From the NCBI GenBank assembly GCA_034359265.1, contig CP136896.1:70319501-70383500 (forward strand): a stretch of DNA of 64,000 nt, in the 5' to 3' direction. The first letter of the stretch is position 1; every line of letters begins with the position of its first letter. The translations under genes and the position numbers were made by a program. Below the pieces are notes generated by a model. It was given only the letters and a program-made list of their open reading frames with translations, was not told where the DNA came from and ran no database searches. Of the stretch, positions 43,911-55,384 are shown piece by piece. The stretch comes from Canna indica (Eukaryota; Streptophyta; Magnoliopsida; Zingiberales; Cannaceae).

Positions 43911-45878
43911 GTGGCGTCTAGCATACGGTCTCGTTTTCAGTAGTTGTTAGTAAGACGGAATTCGAACAAAGAAAGCACAGCGGTTAAAATGGAAGGCGAG
44001 ATGACGAGTGTGACTATGTACGTAAATGGGTGAAGCAATAAAGGAAAGTTTTAGAAGCGCTTCACATCTCTTTTATACCGTCTATACTGGGAAAATCTTA
44101 TCAGGATAGTGGTTGTTTTCTACTAGATGATGAGCTAATGGTTTTCTTGAATTTTGTCTTCTTATTGATAAAATCTCCCAAATATGCTAATGAACAGGTG
44201 CTTTTTCCTATATATTCTTAGCTGATATTAGTGGTATCTAAACCCATTGTCAGGTCTTTTAGAATTTCTTTTTGTTGATACAGGCTCAAACTAGCTAGTA
44301 TGAAGTGTAACCCTACTAACAGCTTATTCAAATACACTAAATAGCCTGTGTGCTTGCTTGCAATATTTAGGTGTGTTTGCTCACACTACTCTGTATGTTG
44401 TGTCCTTCTGGATGCTTGCAATCATCTTGAAGCAATCTTTCTTTCCAATAGAAAAAATCACTTTCCTCCATTTTTTTTGGTCTCTTTTATGGTGGTTTAT
44501 CTGCAACTTTCTGAATGCTGATAACGGTCTGCTACATGGAATTTTTCCATCAATTGGATAGTGAAGAGTAACATCTGCAGGACGAGGCCTTTCATGGTGA
44601 TTTCTAGTGTAATATCTTCTTTGATTTTTATCAAAGGAAGTGGACTAGTAGTGAAACACCATTGTACACACTAAGGTCCTCATATACGGTTTTACTGACC
44701 TTGCTTTCCTTGGCCTAAATTTTCACCTTCTTTCTAGAGAAGGCAGTGAGGATTGCAGTGTCCTCCCTTTATAAACATGAAATTTTACCTGTTTGATATC
44801 TTGTGAATATAGAAATTCAAAATCAAATTAATTCTTCTTCAATGCAATTCTTGACATCTATTTGAAGTGTCATAGTTACTGGCATGACAAATACTCATTT
44901 TCGTCCATCATAGTGATTTCCATTTAGCTATGTCATCCTTCAGCTATTGGCTTTATAGTGAAGAAACCTATTTAATTTCTACCCAATCAAATAATATGGG
45001 TAAATTGAACTCTTATTAGATTGTTGACATTAGAGTAGTTTTATCTCTCACCCATAACTTGTATTCATCAATCCTTATGATCAATACAAGTCTCTCTTTA
45101 TCAAAAAAAAAAATGGTTGAAAATTTGATTATCTAGAGATATTTAGAAATAGTTACCAACCTCTTTTATGCACCTTTTTCCAATGATATTCTTCTGTCAC
45201 TCTAAGATCATGCAACTAAAGAAGCTCTAGCCTCTGTCGACCATAATGATATCTTAGTTCTCTGTAGTGTTTTCATGGTAGCATTTGTTGAATGCTTGTG
45301 GTGCAGCTTGAGTTTGTGAGAAATTTTCACTACAATTCTATATACGCTTATTTATAATTGTTCTTATTAAATTATTTTGATGTTTAATTTAACAAGAGGA
45401 CATGTTCAGAGGATACTTGTTAAGTCTGTTGTCTGGTAAAAAACCATTATAAACTTTTCACATATGCCTTTTGAGAATTTCATGATGAACTATAGCAGGG
45501 TTCATAACAAGTTACCTGCAAAATAGATTCTGACAGTCTCAGAAAGAATCCTGAATCATATGAAAAGTTTGCACCACTTGATATAATTCAAGTTTTTGAC
45601 TTCCCTTTTTGTAGTTGTGATCAGATTCACTGTCCAACAAGGGCAATCTTCATAAACAAGTATTCTTTATTTATATGTAGGTATTTTTACAGATATGTAT
45701 TTGCAATTTACATGCAAAGTTGCAATAGGTTGTTCCACACATCAAAGGGAAGTCAAGGCAAGAAAACACTCTGGGTATTGAACAAAATCTGTATAGCACT
45801 ATCAATAGACCAACCTCAGCAATCAACTTCAACCTGTATAAAACCATGACAAACATCACATTCTTTTGCAAATCTGTT
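43911..45878. other. Intergenic DNA between the RETICULATA-related and serine-rich genes
   Basis: A short LINE or SINE tail (TTATGATCAATACAAGTC followed by poly-A at 45102-45113) ends within this stretch. A plus-strand reading frame at 44358-44561 has no recognisable content and contains several hydrophobic runs. Otherwise nothing was recognised. Confidence 0.45.
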
Positions 45879-46151
45879 TTATTTGGTTTCACCATCTTCC
45901 GTTGAACTTGATTTAGGAGGTGCAGGTGGCTGGCCTTGACTTAGGCTCACACTTGAAGAATGGCGATGGTGTCTGCAACGAAAAGACCCTACGTGCTTCG
46001 TTGGTGCACAGACACAGGTTTTGTTTCCTCCAGAGAGGCTTGCAAGAGAATCAGTGGACCATGATTTTTTCATGGAGCTGAGCTTCTTCTGCAGATGATC
46101 ATACCTGGGTGGCTGGTACTCTTTTTCTGCAACAAGGTACTCAGTACTCAT
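45879..46151 (-). CDS. Small serine-rich plant protein, 90 residues
   Basis: The frame starts MSTEYLVAEKEYQPPRYDHL and contains the conserved plant signature STDSLASLSGGNKTCVCAP followed by TKHVGSFRCRHHRH, a Ser-rich part and an acidic tail. I recognise this from the family annotated only as serine-rich protein-related in many plants. Its function is unknown. The paired Cys and His (CVC and CRHH) might bind metal, which is inference. An acceptor (AATCAG) at about 46173 and a donor (CCAAG, then GTGAGT) at 46495 suggest one intron within the 5'UTR, with a TATA box upstream. The start at 46151 is the first ATG in the second exon. Confidence 0.75.
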   Translation of the reverse strand: MSTEYLVAEKEYQPPRYDHLQKKLSSMKKSWSTDSLASLSGGNKTCVCAPTKHVGSFRCRHHRHSSSVSLSQGQPPAPPKSSSTEDGETK

Positions 46152-46495
46152 GGCTGATCTTCTATTTGAACTCTGATTCAAGTTAACAAGAGAAGGAAAT
46201 AATTCTTGTTAACAGGACATTTACTGATTATTTCATATTACAATATATATATTGAATCTGAGTTTATCCCAAGTCACTTTAGATTTCATATTCATAAGAT
46301 GAGATGCATCATGAAAGAAGAATTGCAGTAGTTATGGAAGAAAACTACAAAACCAGAAAGGAGAAAAGGTTAATTTATCAGTCTCAGTATTTATATGTTT
46401 AGAAAGACTTTATGAGCATCTAAAATCCAAAACAGTTTCTGGGGTGTTCTTGCTCGATGACGCTGGTTTCTAGGATTCAAGAGGGTGTGACTCAC

Positions 46496-46611
46496 CTTGG
46501 ATTGGAAACCTACAGCTGAAAGCAGAAGAATTCCAAGGTTGCAACAGAATGAGTCTCCAAATGCGAAACTGGCAAAACTAGGAGTTGATGCAATTGAGTC
46601 TCTATTTATAG
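46496..46611 (-). promoter_or_regulatory. TATA box and non-coding first exon of the serine-rich gene
   Basis: On the minus strand, CCTATAAATAGA (about 46601-46612) is a near-ideal plant TATA box. Transcription would start near 46575 and run to the donor at 46495/46496 without meeting an ATG, which fits a non-coding leader exon of about 80 bp. Confidence 0.6.
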
Positions 46612-46649
46612 GCATGAGATTATTAACAAGGCGTACCATTCCTCCAAGT

Positions 46650-47844
46650 TCTACTTTTCAAGGTCAATGGTCAAGACACCATCTCAGACTGGACAAAAGG
46701 ACCATGATTAACGAGTGAATTCTGGAAGAGTTGGATGAAAAAATTCGAGATTAATGTGTGTTGGTAAAGTTTGGTCCATCTTCTTTGGTTCATTTTTAAT
46801 CTATACCTTTGCAGCTGATGCATATTTTCCGTTTGTGTTAGAAGTGATTTCTTTATACATATTTTCTGTTTTCCGCCGCTACTAGTGCTTGAAGATCCTC
46901 ATAATCCCTTTCTTCCTCTTAGACAAAAATATTTGAATTCCGTGCATTAGACTATAATGCTCATATTTTTCATAGCATCTAAAATTGACATTTAGAAGGG
47001 ATACTTTTTGAAATTGACCTTTCATCATATGGTAGAGGCAATTGCCCCAAAATTGCCTCAAAGTGGGGAAGAACATTCTGCATACTTTACCGTCGTCAGA
47101 AGCTCAAATAAGAAAACTCTACATTTGCTTCATGTTATTTCATTTTTATGATTATATTACTGCAAAAGGAGTCAACCCATTGAAATTAATATTTGGTCAT
47201 GATACTTCAAATAATGCATCTATTTTTTGGGTGGTGACAGATGTGCACGCATTTATTGTTGCCAGGGTTTCTTCTTAGAAAAGTCAATTGCCGGAATCTG
47301 ATTTGGTGATTCAAACACAGCGTGTACGTTTGACCAATTAAGGATCGTGCGATCGCATGCTCTTGCTACTTCATGTTGAATATTGGGAATTGAAGTGGCG
47401 GTTGTTTTCAGATGAATTGTTGAATGGTTTTCTTTACTCTTTCCTTCTTTCATTTAATTTTGCGTTCTTAAAACTTTTTTGAATGAATTGTTGCAATATT
47501 TAGCAGAAAAAAGAAGTTTTTTTATTTATTTTTTTGAAAGTCTTTACAGTTTGCAATTATCTTCATAGGTATCAAGATAAGAATCTCCGTAAACTAGGCT
47601 TCCAATGAGAGCATTGAATAGGAGGGAATAGTGCAATATAGGGCAAAGCTGTTATTGTTCGAGATGCCTTCTTGCTACTCGAGAATAAGTTGTTAGAAGG
47701 TATATAAGTCAGTACAAATGCCTAGGCACACCGGTCCAATACAAGTTCTTTTGATGTTTGTTTTGATGCAATTAATCGGTTAAATCATGTTTGTTTTCCT
47801 ATTTATTTTTGGTTGAAATGCTTTATCTATGAGCAATGAGTTTC
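46650..47844. other. Intergenic DNA
   Basis: No gene was recognised. Reading frames at 46.88-47.45 kb on both strands are short and lack family motifs. Confidence 0.45.
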
Positions 47845-47848
47845 GAAG

Positions 47849-48542
47849 CCCATTTCGTTGAATAGAATAGAGTAAACCTTCATTTGATTAGCATAAATAA
47901 GAAATAAGAAATAGTGATAAAAATAATAAAAATACTCTTCTTAATAATATTAAAAATTATACTTATAATATAATTCATAATAATATAATAAAACATAAAT
48001 TTGGGTAGTCAAGAATTTTTATAATTGAAATATTAACTTTAAAATATAATAACAAATTATTTTAAATTAATTAAATGGTTTTAAAATGAATATTATATAT
48101 TGCAAATATATTAAATAAAAGTGAATATATGAGTAATATATATATGACATACTATATTATTCTAATAGTTTGATATACTTTGATGTTTTTATTTTAATTT
48201 AAAGATTGTATGTTATATGATGTTATTATATAGTCATATATCATTTTTAAATTTTAATACAAATATGATACATTTAGAATTAGTTGAAAAATATTTAATA
48301 CTCCATATTTATTTAAAATATTATATCAACATATGTCCTATATTTTATATACTATGAAATTTATCTTATGTAATTAGGATGAACATTAATGGGTAAAATC
48401 ATAATAAAAAAAAAAAGAAATAGTTAATTCCTGAATTTCCATCCATAAGGAATAGATTTTATTCCTTGCAAGCAAACAAGGGAACATGAATAGATGAAGA
48501 ATATATATTTCATTCTTCCTTTATTCTATCCAACCAAATAGG
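47849..48542. mobile_element. AT-rich MITE with ~27-bp inverted ends
   Basis: The left end CCCATTTCGTTGAATAGAAT and the reverse complement of the right end, CCTATTTGGTTGGATAGAAT, match at 17 of 20 positions and continue similarly inward. The 650-bp interior is almost pure A/T and codes for nothing. No target duplication could be fixed, so the superfamily stays open. Confidence 0.55.
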
Positions 48543-49510
48543 TCGTCAAATTTAATAATTGTGAATTGAAGTAAGTTGTGAAACTTATCAACAATTCCAA
48601 ATGTTTTATCTCATACGTAAGAAAGCCAAAGTCATGAAACAGAGTGGGAAATAGAAGAGGAAGATCCGTTACAACAAATTTATGCACATATTTTTTAAAT
48701 AAACTAAAACCAATATGACAAAAACCTATTAGTTGTCGGTCTTATAAACTATATCTTATGCAAATTTAATGAAGTCGAGTACCTAATAGTTTTTTTAAAA
48801 AAAAAATAGATTCAATTCAGGTTTTGGATGTATGACAAAAATTTGTAGTTTAATATGATCTGAAATTATCTAAAAAATCAATTCAGCCTAATATAAATCT
48901 TAATTAGTCAAATTTTCTCAAAGAAGTAGAAATGACAAATTATAGTTTCAACTCAAGATTTGTTTTGGAACCAAGCTGACTTGGATTTCCACAAATCAAA
49001 TTGAGTACCTAATATAGTTTGATGAGTTTAAAAATGTAAATCCTAAATTTTTGAATCACAATGAGTTTGAGGCAAAACATGTCAACCTAATTTAATCTAG
49101 AGGTGGCAATAGATTGAGTTTTTTATTCATTCGCATGCACATTTGATCATTGATTTCAATATAAATTTTTCATGCTTAAACATATCATTAGATTTAATTA
49201 GTTTGTTACCGTCGAAACACTAGTAGAGAATTTCCAAACAAACTGAAAACCTTGGCCAACAAATTGGTCTATATTCTGATAGAGGCACAGTGATTACTGC
49301 ACAGTCATGCTTATTGAACTAGTACTGTTAGATCTTTTAAGTAATCCATCCATCTTTTTATAAACTTAGGATTAAAAAAAAAGTAGAAATAGAAAGAAAA
49401 TTTTAACGTGTTGTCTTCTTCTGCTCAGTGATAGGCAGCAGTAGGCCAATACTTTTCTCAACCAATCTCAATCTGACACTTTAGGTGCCATTATATGAAG
49501 GATGAAGGAG
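48543..49510. other. AT-rich intergenic DNA
   Basis: No gene, long repeat or transposon end was recognised. Confidence 0.45.
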
Positions 49511-49519
49511 AGGCATGTA

Positions 49520-50150
49520 GAGATAGGGACGATAATAATCCCTATTTAGGCGGTACCCGTGAATATTTATTCATTTATGACAGATATAGGAGTTAGTTTT
49601 CTACTCGCGAGAAATTCACGGATAATTTTTCTTACCCGTTTATTCTATGGGGCGGGTACAGATATTATAGTACCTGTACCTGTGGGTACCTATTACCTGC
49701 GAAAATAAGTAAATTGACCTTACGTTGAAAACTTTATATTTTAAAATCTTATGTTGATGTTGAGAAATATTTGTAATTTATATTTGAAGACCTTATGTTT
49801 TAAAATCTTACGTTGATGTCGAGAAATATTTGTAATTTATATTTGAAGACCTTATGTTTTAAAACCTTATGATGATGTTGAGAAATATTTATAATTTCAA
49901 GATCTCGTGTTTATAATCTTATGTAATGTGTTTATATTTGAAGTTGTTATCAAAATATTGTAATTTATATTTTTTAAAGTGTCACAAGTACCCGCCAATG
50001 TACGTAGGTATCTGTTCCCCGCAGATAATTAAATGGGTACTCATTTTTAATACCCGTAGGGAATTAAACGGATAGCGGGTATCCGTATATTTCGTGTGAC
50101 GGATAATCGGTAGGCACCCAGTATCCGCCCGCTCTATTGACATCCTATAT
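49520..50150. repeat. Transposon-like unit with a three-fold 59-bp tandem repeat
   Basis: A 59-bp unit containing GTTGAGAAATATTTGTAATTT is repeated three times (about 49729-49895). Both sides carry related, oppositely oriented phrases (GGTACCCGTGAATATTTATT on the left, GCGGGTATCCG and GGCACCCAGTATCCG on the right). It looks like a non-autonomous DNA transposon with an expanded core. Exact ends are uncertain. Confidence 0.5.
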
Positions 50151-50159
50151 AGAGATACT

Positions 50160-51050
50160 TGGTCACCTGCTATGCATTGCCAAAGTGGTTGCTAAGCAGG
50201 AAGGGCTATAAGCCTATAAGATGGATTGATGACTAATGTCATCAATGATGGTGCTGATGCAGGTATTTATTGTTTTTGTCACTTGTATTCAATTTACAAC
50301 TGTCTCTAATCCTTTCTCGATTGACTGTTGATTCATATTTTTCGGTGTAGGTCAAACAGTGTATCATCTGCACATTAATGTCCTGGGAATCTGGGTGGAA
50401 GACAAATGAATTGGCCTCCTGGCTAATGAAGGCTAGTGTTTGCATGATAAGGTCATCCATGCTTCTTTCTTCTTAATTAGCTATAACTTGGAAGAACCAG
50501 GCTCCATCTGTGGCCTTCTTGTGTGCTCATCTCAGTTGTCAAAACTCTATATGGTCACTGTGATTAATTGTTTGTGCACTGCTTCATTCTAATCATTTGA
50601 TAAAGAACCATTGTATATAATACTTTATCCAGTATTTGGTTAATGGGTTTATTGTTCTTAGTTTGACTAGTGAGTGATATTGATTTGTGTCCATTATAAC
50701 TCATTGTTTCCCATCATCCTTTTCTTCTTTTGTGCAAAGCATGCATTTTTTTTACTCTTCATAACATAGTCAATTAACTTCTGCCCATTGTTAGTAAAAA
50801 TGATTGGCTTTATTTGTAATGAAAATGTGTCAAAATCTAGTGGCCCTAATTGCACTTCATTAATCAAAGTCAGAATTAGCCATGTCTTTGAGTTTCCCTT
50901 TCCAATTAATGGATTTCTACTACTTTGACTCGTGCTAATTAATTGACAGGAATATTTTTCTGCACTGGATATGAACATGCAGACATCGTGCTATTGAATG
51001 CAGTGATTTGACTAAAAGTGCTTGAAATCAAACTAAAACCAAATTGAAAC
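50160..51050. other. Intergenic DNA
   Basis: No gene was recognised. Two short minus-strand frames (50242-50460, 50694-50978) carry no family motif. Confidence 0.4.
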
Positions 51051-51054
51051 TTTA

Positions 51055-51415
51055 GGCGCATTTGTTTGCGAGAATTTTTTTCGATTTTTTTCCTCGCGAA
51101 AACTGAAATTGGTTTTCGAGTTTCGGTTTTTTGGTTTTGTGAAAACTTGTTTGTTTGATATGTAGTGTTTTCATGTTTCGCGAAACTCTTATCCCAAAAA
51201 GGTCGCGAAAACGTGGAAAACTACTTTGAGTAGTTTTTGCGCTTGTATGTATTAATTTGAGTGTTTCGCAAAAATAAATTTTCGCGAAACACGAACCGAA
51301 TCCCGCTCATATTATAGTCAATAAACAACATTTCGAGCCCCGTTTCAGTTTCGAACGAAAACAAAAACCGAAAATGGGGCTAACAAACACGGATGTGTCC
51401 TTTGCTTTAATTTGT
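51055..51415. mobile_element. MITE-like element with TTTCGCGAAA-rich interior
   Basis: The left end reads GCGCATTTGTTTGCGAG and the right end CTAACAAACACGGATG. The two are partly complementary. The interior repeats GTTTCGCGAAA, TTTTCGCG and CGAAAACC palindromic words many times in both directions. Superfamily and target duplication are undetermined. Confidence 0.45.
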
Positions 51416-51449
51416 TGGATTGAACGAAACTTTGGTTACACAGAAAAAT

Positions 51450-51668
51450 TTTCACCAACAAATTAATTATATTGGTATTATCAACACAATTATTAATTAC
51501 CAACAAAATTATCAATGTGCAAATATATCATTTGTTGATAATTACCAACAAATATATTTTTATTCGTTGATAATATCTAGTTGAGTATCACCCAACAGAT
51601 AATATCTAGTTGCTAATAATATTACCAACGAAATTTTTTATTATTATCAACAAATTTAATCTGTTAGT
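51450..51668. mobile_element. Small possible CACTA-like derivative
   Basis: CACCAACAAATTAATTATAT on the left faces TTTAATCTGTTAGTG on the right (reverse complement CACTAACAGATTAAA). Words of the type ACCAACAAA and TTGTTGATAAT recur inside, like subterminal repeats. The 3-bp flanks do not match, so this is only a suggestion. Confidence 0.3.
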
Positions 51669-52026
51669 GATACTCTTTTTTTTTGTAACGTTTCTTAATA
51701 TATAACTAATAGAATTATTATAATAACATTGATAAAATAGAATGTTGGTTTTTTAATTTAGAATGATTTTTTAACTAAAAAACTTAATTGGTGAGGTTTA
51801 ATTTGTTTTCAAATCGAATCAATTTAACATTTTAAACGAGAGAATATAATCCAAATTGACAAAGTCTTGGAGAATTGGAACTTCCCACTTAATACCATGA
51901 GACAAAACTACAAAAGTGTCCTTTTCTTTCTTTAGAAAATATAGGCTATGATATAAGTTCATCACCTACTAGCTGATAACTGTGTTCTCCCCAGTCTGGC
52001 AAGTTGACTTCCAACATCTATCAACG

Positions 52027-52126
52027 TGATCTTTTGCTTGTATTCTTCCTTTCTTCTACTTGTATTCTTCAAATCTCTTGATTAATACAAGTTTTTTATC
52101 TTCAAAAAAAATCATGATCTTTTGCT
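52027..52126 (+). mobile_element. Very short LINE/SINE 3' tail insertion with 12-bp TSD
   Basis: TGATCTTTTGCT occurs at 52027-52038 and again at 52115-52126. Between them are about 76 bp ending TCTTGATTAATACAAG, a T-rich piece and poly-A. The 3' motif matches the LINE tail at 2.7 kb. A severely 5'-truncated target-primed insertion explains it. Confidence 0.75.
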
Positions 52127-52429
52127 GTAAATTACATATTTGATAGAGAAAATATTACATCCTCTATATTTATATCAAGTTTTAAAGCAGTGATCCTAAA
52201 TTATTTCTTACCATTCTGTATTATTCGTTGTTATCGATTATCAAAACTAAGAATAAACATACAATGGAGCAAGTTTATTTGGTATGAAAAGAACAGGAGA
52301 AGTTTTCAGGGGACCTCAGGCTCATCCAGCTGGCAATCTCTTATTTTGTCTTGCTGGCATTCACTTATAACTATCAAATTTTGTAATTTTGGGGGCTGCT
52401 TTGAGTGTGTGAATTATACCTGTTGGTAG

Positions 52430-53160
52430 GAATGACAATAGTTCGATTAATTATATTTTTTTATGGTTAATCAAAATCAAAATCGATTAAAACCGGTTAG
52501 TTCTATTTGAAGCCGATATAATTAATTATTTTAAATTTTTAGATATTCTAAAATTTAGTATCCGCGGATAACCGGTAATCAAAACTGAAATATATAATTC
52601 ATTTTTGTTACCGATTATCCGTGAACCAAATCGAAACCGAAATGTATTTAATCGGTTTTTCATATTCTCTAACTGAAATTGAAACTGAACTGCAAATTCA
52701 CTATCTGAAATCGAATTTTGCAGTTTGGTTAACCGATTTCAATTGCCACCCTTACTTGTTTGAGAGGTGAAAATTTTTGAACCCGACCCGATTATACTTG
52801 GTCATGTTGGGTCGATTTTTCCCCTAAACTCGATTAACTGTCGATTACTTGCTTTGTAATCAGGTCGGGTTTACCCGTTTAGATAAAAATGAGTTTTAAA
52901 AATGTTTTTTTTAAAAAAATAACAAAACAAAAAACAAATAAATATTTTTAATATAATTTTTTTAACTAATAAAAAATAAATAATTGGATCTAGAGTCTTT
53001 AAAATCCGAGACCCAACCCGATTATGATCGAGTTTGATCATATTGTACCCAACCCGACTTTATTACCCAGCCCAAATAATTTAGGTCGGATCAAATTCTC
53101 AGGTTCATTGGATAGACCCGACCCAACGAACAGCACTACTGATAAAGTTCGCACTACTGA
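52430..53160. repeat. Two adjacent repeats built from short iterated words
   Basis: At 52430-52755, AATCGATTAAAACCGG-like words are framed by GGAATGACAATAG and CAATTGCCACCCTT, which are partly complementary. At 52760-53145, GACCCGACCCGA and GGGTCGGGTT-like words frame an AT core and end GACCCGACCCAACG. Both resemble non-autonomous elements like those at 1 kb and 41 kb. They lie directly upstream of the RING gene. Confidence 0.4.
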
Positions 53161-53208
53161 TAAATTTGATCAAGAATTAAAGTATCAATGTATCATGGGA
53201 GTTGACCT

Positions 53209-53218
53209 TTTACTATAA
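53209..53218 (+). promoter_or_regulatory. TATA box of the RING-H2 gene
   Basis: TTACTATAAAG (53209-53219) is a good plant TATA box, 71-80 bp upstream of the coding ATG. It predicts a short leader of about 45 bp. It also places the upstream in-frame TTG (53202) outside the transcript. Confidence 0.6.
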
Positions 53219-53288
53219 AGACAGAGCTCCCCCTCTCCCTTATCCTCCCAGTTATCCACTCCCCCTTCCTCATTCCTCAATCATATGT

Positions 53289-53849
53289 ATGGGAGGACTA
53301 GTCATACGTGGTGCTCTCTTCTCCATTCTCTCAATTCCGCTCACCATCTTGCTCATCTTTCTTCTTGGGATTCTTCTCCGGCTTGCCACTCCCATCATCC
53401 TGAATGCAACAGCTCATTTTCCATGGCCGCTGCGACTCCTCGGCGATCGCCGGCTTCCTTCCGATGTGACGCTGCCTCCGTACCATGTCGGCCTCAACAC
53501 AAGTCGGTATAAGTACTCCACGGACAAGCCAAACTCCACGGTGGAGTGCATCTTCTGCTTGACCAGCGTCGAGGAAGGCGAGGAGATCACAGAGATCAGA
53601 TGCAAGCACATCTTCCACCGGCATTGCTTGGACCGGTGGCTGGTGCACCGCCAGCGGGCTACGTGCCCGTTGTGCCGGGAAGTGGTTGTGCCCTATGAGC
53701 TAATGAGGGTGAAAGAAGACGATGATGACGAGGACGAAGACAAAGAGTTCATGATGATGTTGTTTTGTTATACTCAATTGTGGATGTTCATATTTGCTTC
53801 AGTGATTATGGGTAGCTTCTGCTTTGTTATCTTCGGAAAAGAAAATTAG
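53289..53849 (+). CDS. Membrane-anchored RING-H2 E3 ubiquitin ligase
   Basis: The single exon encodes 186 residues. The N-terminal helix at about residues 5-32 (FSILSIPLTILLIFLLGILL) is a membrane anchor or signal anchor. The RING-H2 finger has ligands C87, C90, C105, H107, H110, C113, C126 and C129 (CIFC, CKHIFH, HCLDRW, CPLC), with the E2-contacting Trp in DRW. An acidic linker DDDDEDEDKE (about 144-153) leads to a second hydrophobic segment at about 160-182, so the protein may span the membrane twice. Such proteins transfer ubiquitin from an E2 to targets. Plant relatives include the ATL and BRH1-like groups. The substrate is unknown. The TATA box and the position of 53289 support this start. 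Another ATG lies 4 bp upstream in a different frame. Confidence 0.88.
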   Translation: MGGLVIRGALFSILSIPLTILLIFLLGILLRLATPIILNATAHFPWPLRLLGDRRLPSDVTLPPYHVGLNTSRYKYSTDKPNSTVECIFCLTSVEEGEEITEIRCKHIFHRHCLDRWLVHRQRATCPLCREVVVPYELMRVKEDDDDEDEDKEFMMMLFCYTQLWMFIFASVIMGSFCFVIFGKEN

Positions 53850-54716
53850 ACTACTTTTGTTAACCAAATAGAATCAACACCTGAATTAATGCAATCAGAT
53901 GATCTAATAGTGGTCCAAATTCTTGACTCCGAAATAATTTACTGTAGTTTGTTGCCTAATAGAGCACTTGAATTAATTTAAATCTTCACTTTAATTCGTA
54001 TTGTCATCTCTACTTGTCTCTTGGAAAGTTAGAATTTGTTTTCTTTAGTGGTTTCGACTAAAATTACACGTTCAAAATTCATGTTACCAACCACAATTAA
54101 AATTTCGTAGGTCAATTTATTGACCTAATTAAAATAATTAAACTAAAATTGATGATAATATACTCATTAAGTTTTTATATGTCAATATCACATCCAATAT
54201 ACTCTCGATATAGAACTAAACTGTGGTATTATATTTCATGAAGAAATTTTGATGGGTAAAAAAGTTGAAATTAGAATTGCGATAAGAAGGGGTGAGCGAG
54301 TCTGAGTATTCTATATTTTTCATAATATTCAGACTCTGTCTTATATAGAACTGGTTCCTAGGTTTTGGATCTAGATCCCACTATGTTGAGACCTAGAATC
54401 GAACCTTAATCGAAACTTGTGTCTGTGCCGGAACCTATATATATATACTACACCACAGGTTCTGGATATCCTGTTGGAACTTGTTCAATTTTTTTCTTTT
54501 TTATATATCATAATTCAATAAATAAATAAATAAGATTAAAAAATAAAATTGGAGTTGACAAATACATAATATAGAATATTGGGTCAACGAATTTTGGATA
54601 GTGGTCCCAGTGGATAATTTAGAATTGGGTAAACTATATTACACTTAATCGGTTTCGATTCCGAATACCTGATATATATGTTGAGACTGGAATCGAAATC
54701 GATTTTAATCAATTCC
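53850..54716. other. Intergenic DNA with a GGGGTGAGC-ended repeat
   Basis: From about 54288 a repeat starts AAGGGGTGAGCGAGTC and runs on with AACCTAG and GGAACC words. It is probably the opposite orientation of the CACCCCTA-ended elements seen elsewhere in the window. No gene was recognised. Confidence 0.4.
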
Positions 54717-55384
54717 TTAGGGCCCGTTTGGTTCGCAAACTGCTCATCACAGGACACCAGACAGGGACAAGGACAGGACATCAGATGTCCTGGAACAATA
54801 GCTATACCGTGTTTGTTTCGTCAAGAACAGGACACGATATTCCGTTTTGTCCTGCGTTTGTTTCGCTATAACAAAGTATTATATGACAAATGACTAAAAT
54901 ACCCTTGTAAATTAGTCTTAAAATTAATTAATATGTAAAAAAATATTAATATATAGTATCAAATACTTTAATACAATAAGAAGTTTTAGTTTAACTAATA
55001 AGTGTTCAACTAATTTTCAATTAACCTAAAAGTATAACAATAGGATAATATCGAAAAATATAAAAATCATACCAAACGATTTCCAATCTGAAATCTGACA
55101 CCACCATCGCGTTCAGCACGCGAAAATTTACAACTTTGGTATTCACCTCGACTCGATCCGACGATTCTACGATCAAAGGAAGGGGTAATTTTGACAATTG
55201 CAGCCCTTGTCCTCTGCCCGATTTCGGTGTACCGAGAAATTTCTCGGTACACCAAAATGGGTGGAAATCCTGTCCCGGACAAGGAGAAGTCCTTGTCCCG
55301 AAGCTTCTTTTGCAAACCAAATGGGGGACATGGGCGGATGTCCAGTCCAGTCCCCCGTTTTTTAACAAACCAAACGGGCCCTTA
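54717..55384. mobile_element. PIF/Harbinger-type MITE (54720-55381) with TSD TTA
   Basis: GGGCCCGTTTGGTT and AACCAAACGGGCCC are perfect terminal inverted repeats, flanked by TTA on both sides (54717-54719 and 55382-55384). Subterminal regions repeat ACAGGACA and TGTCCTG words. The 662-bp element has no transposase and depended on one supplied in trans. Confidence 0.92.

Noticed and set aside
42887..43924. Additional frames within the RETICULATA-related gene
   Set aside because: They are shadow frames caused by high GC content. The main frame alone matches a family.
51450..51668. Certain assignment as a second CACTA element
   Set aside because: The ends resemble CACTA termini, but the 3-bp flanks do not match and the element is too short and AT-rich for confidence.
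53202..53288. Longer start for the RING-H2 protein at 53202
   Set aside because: The codon is TTG and lies upstream of the TATA box, so it would not be transcribed.
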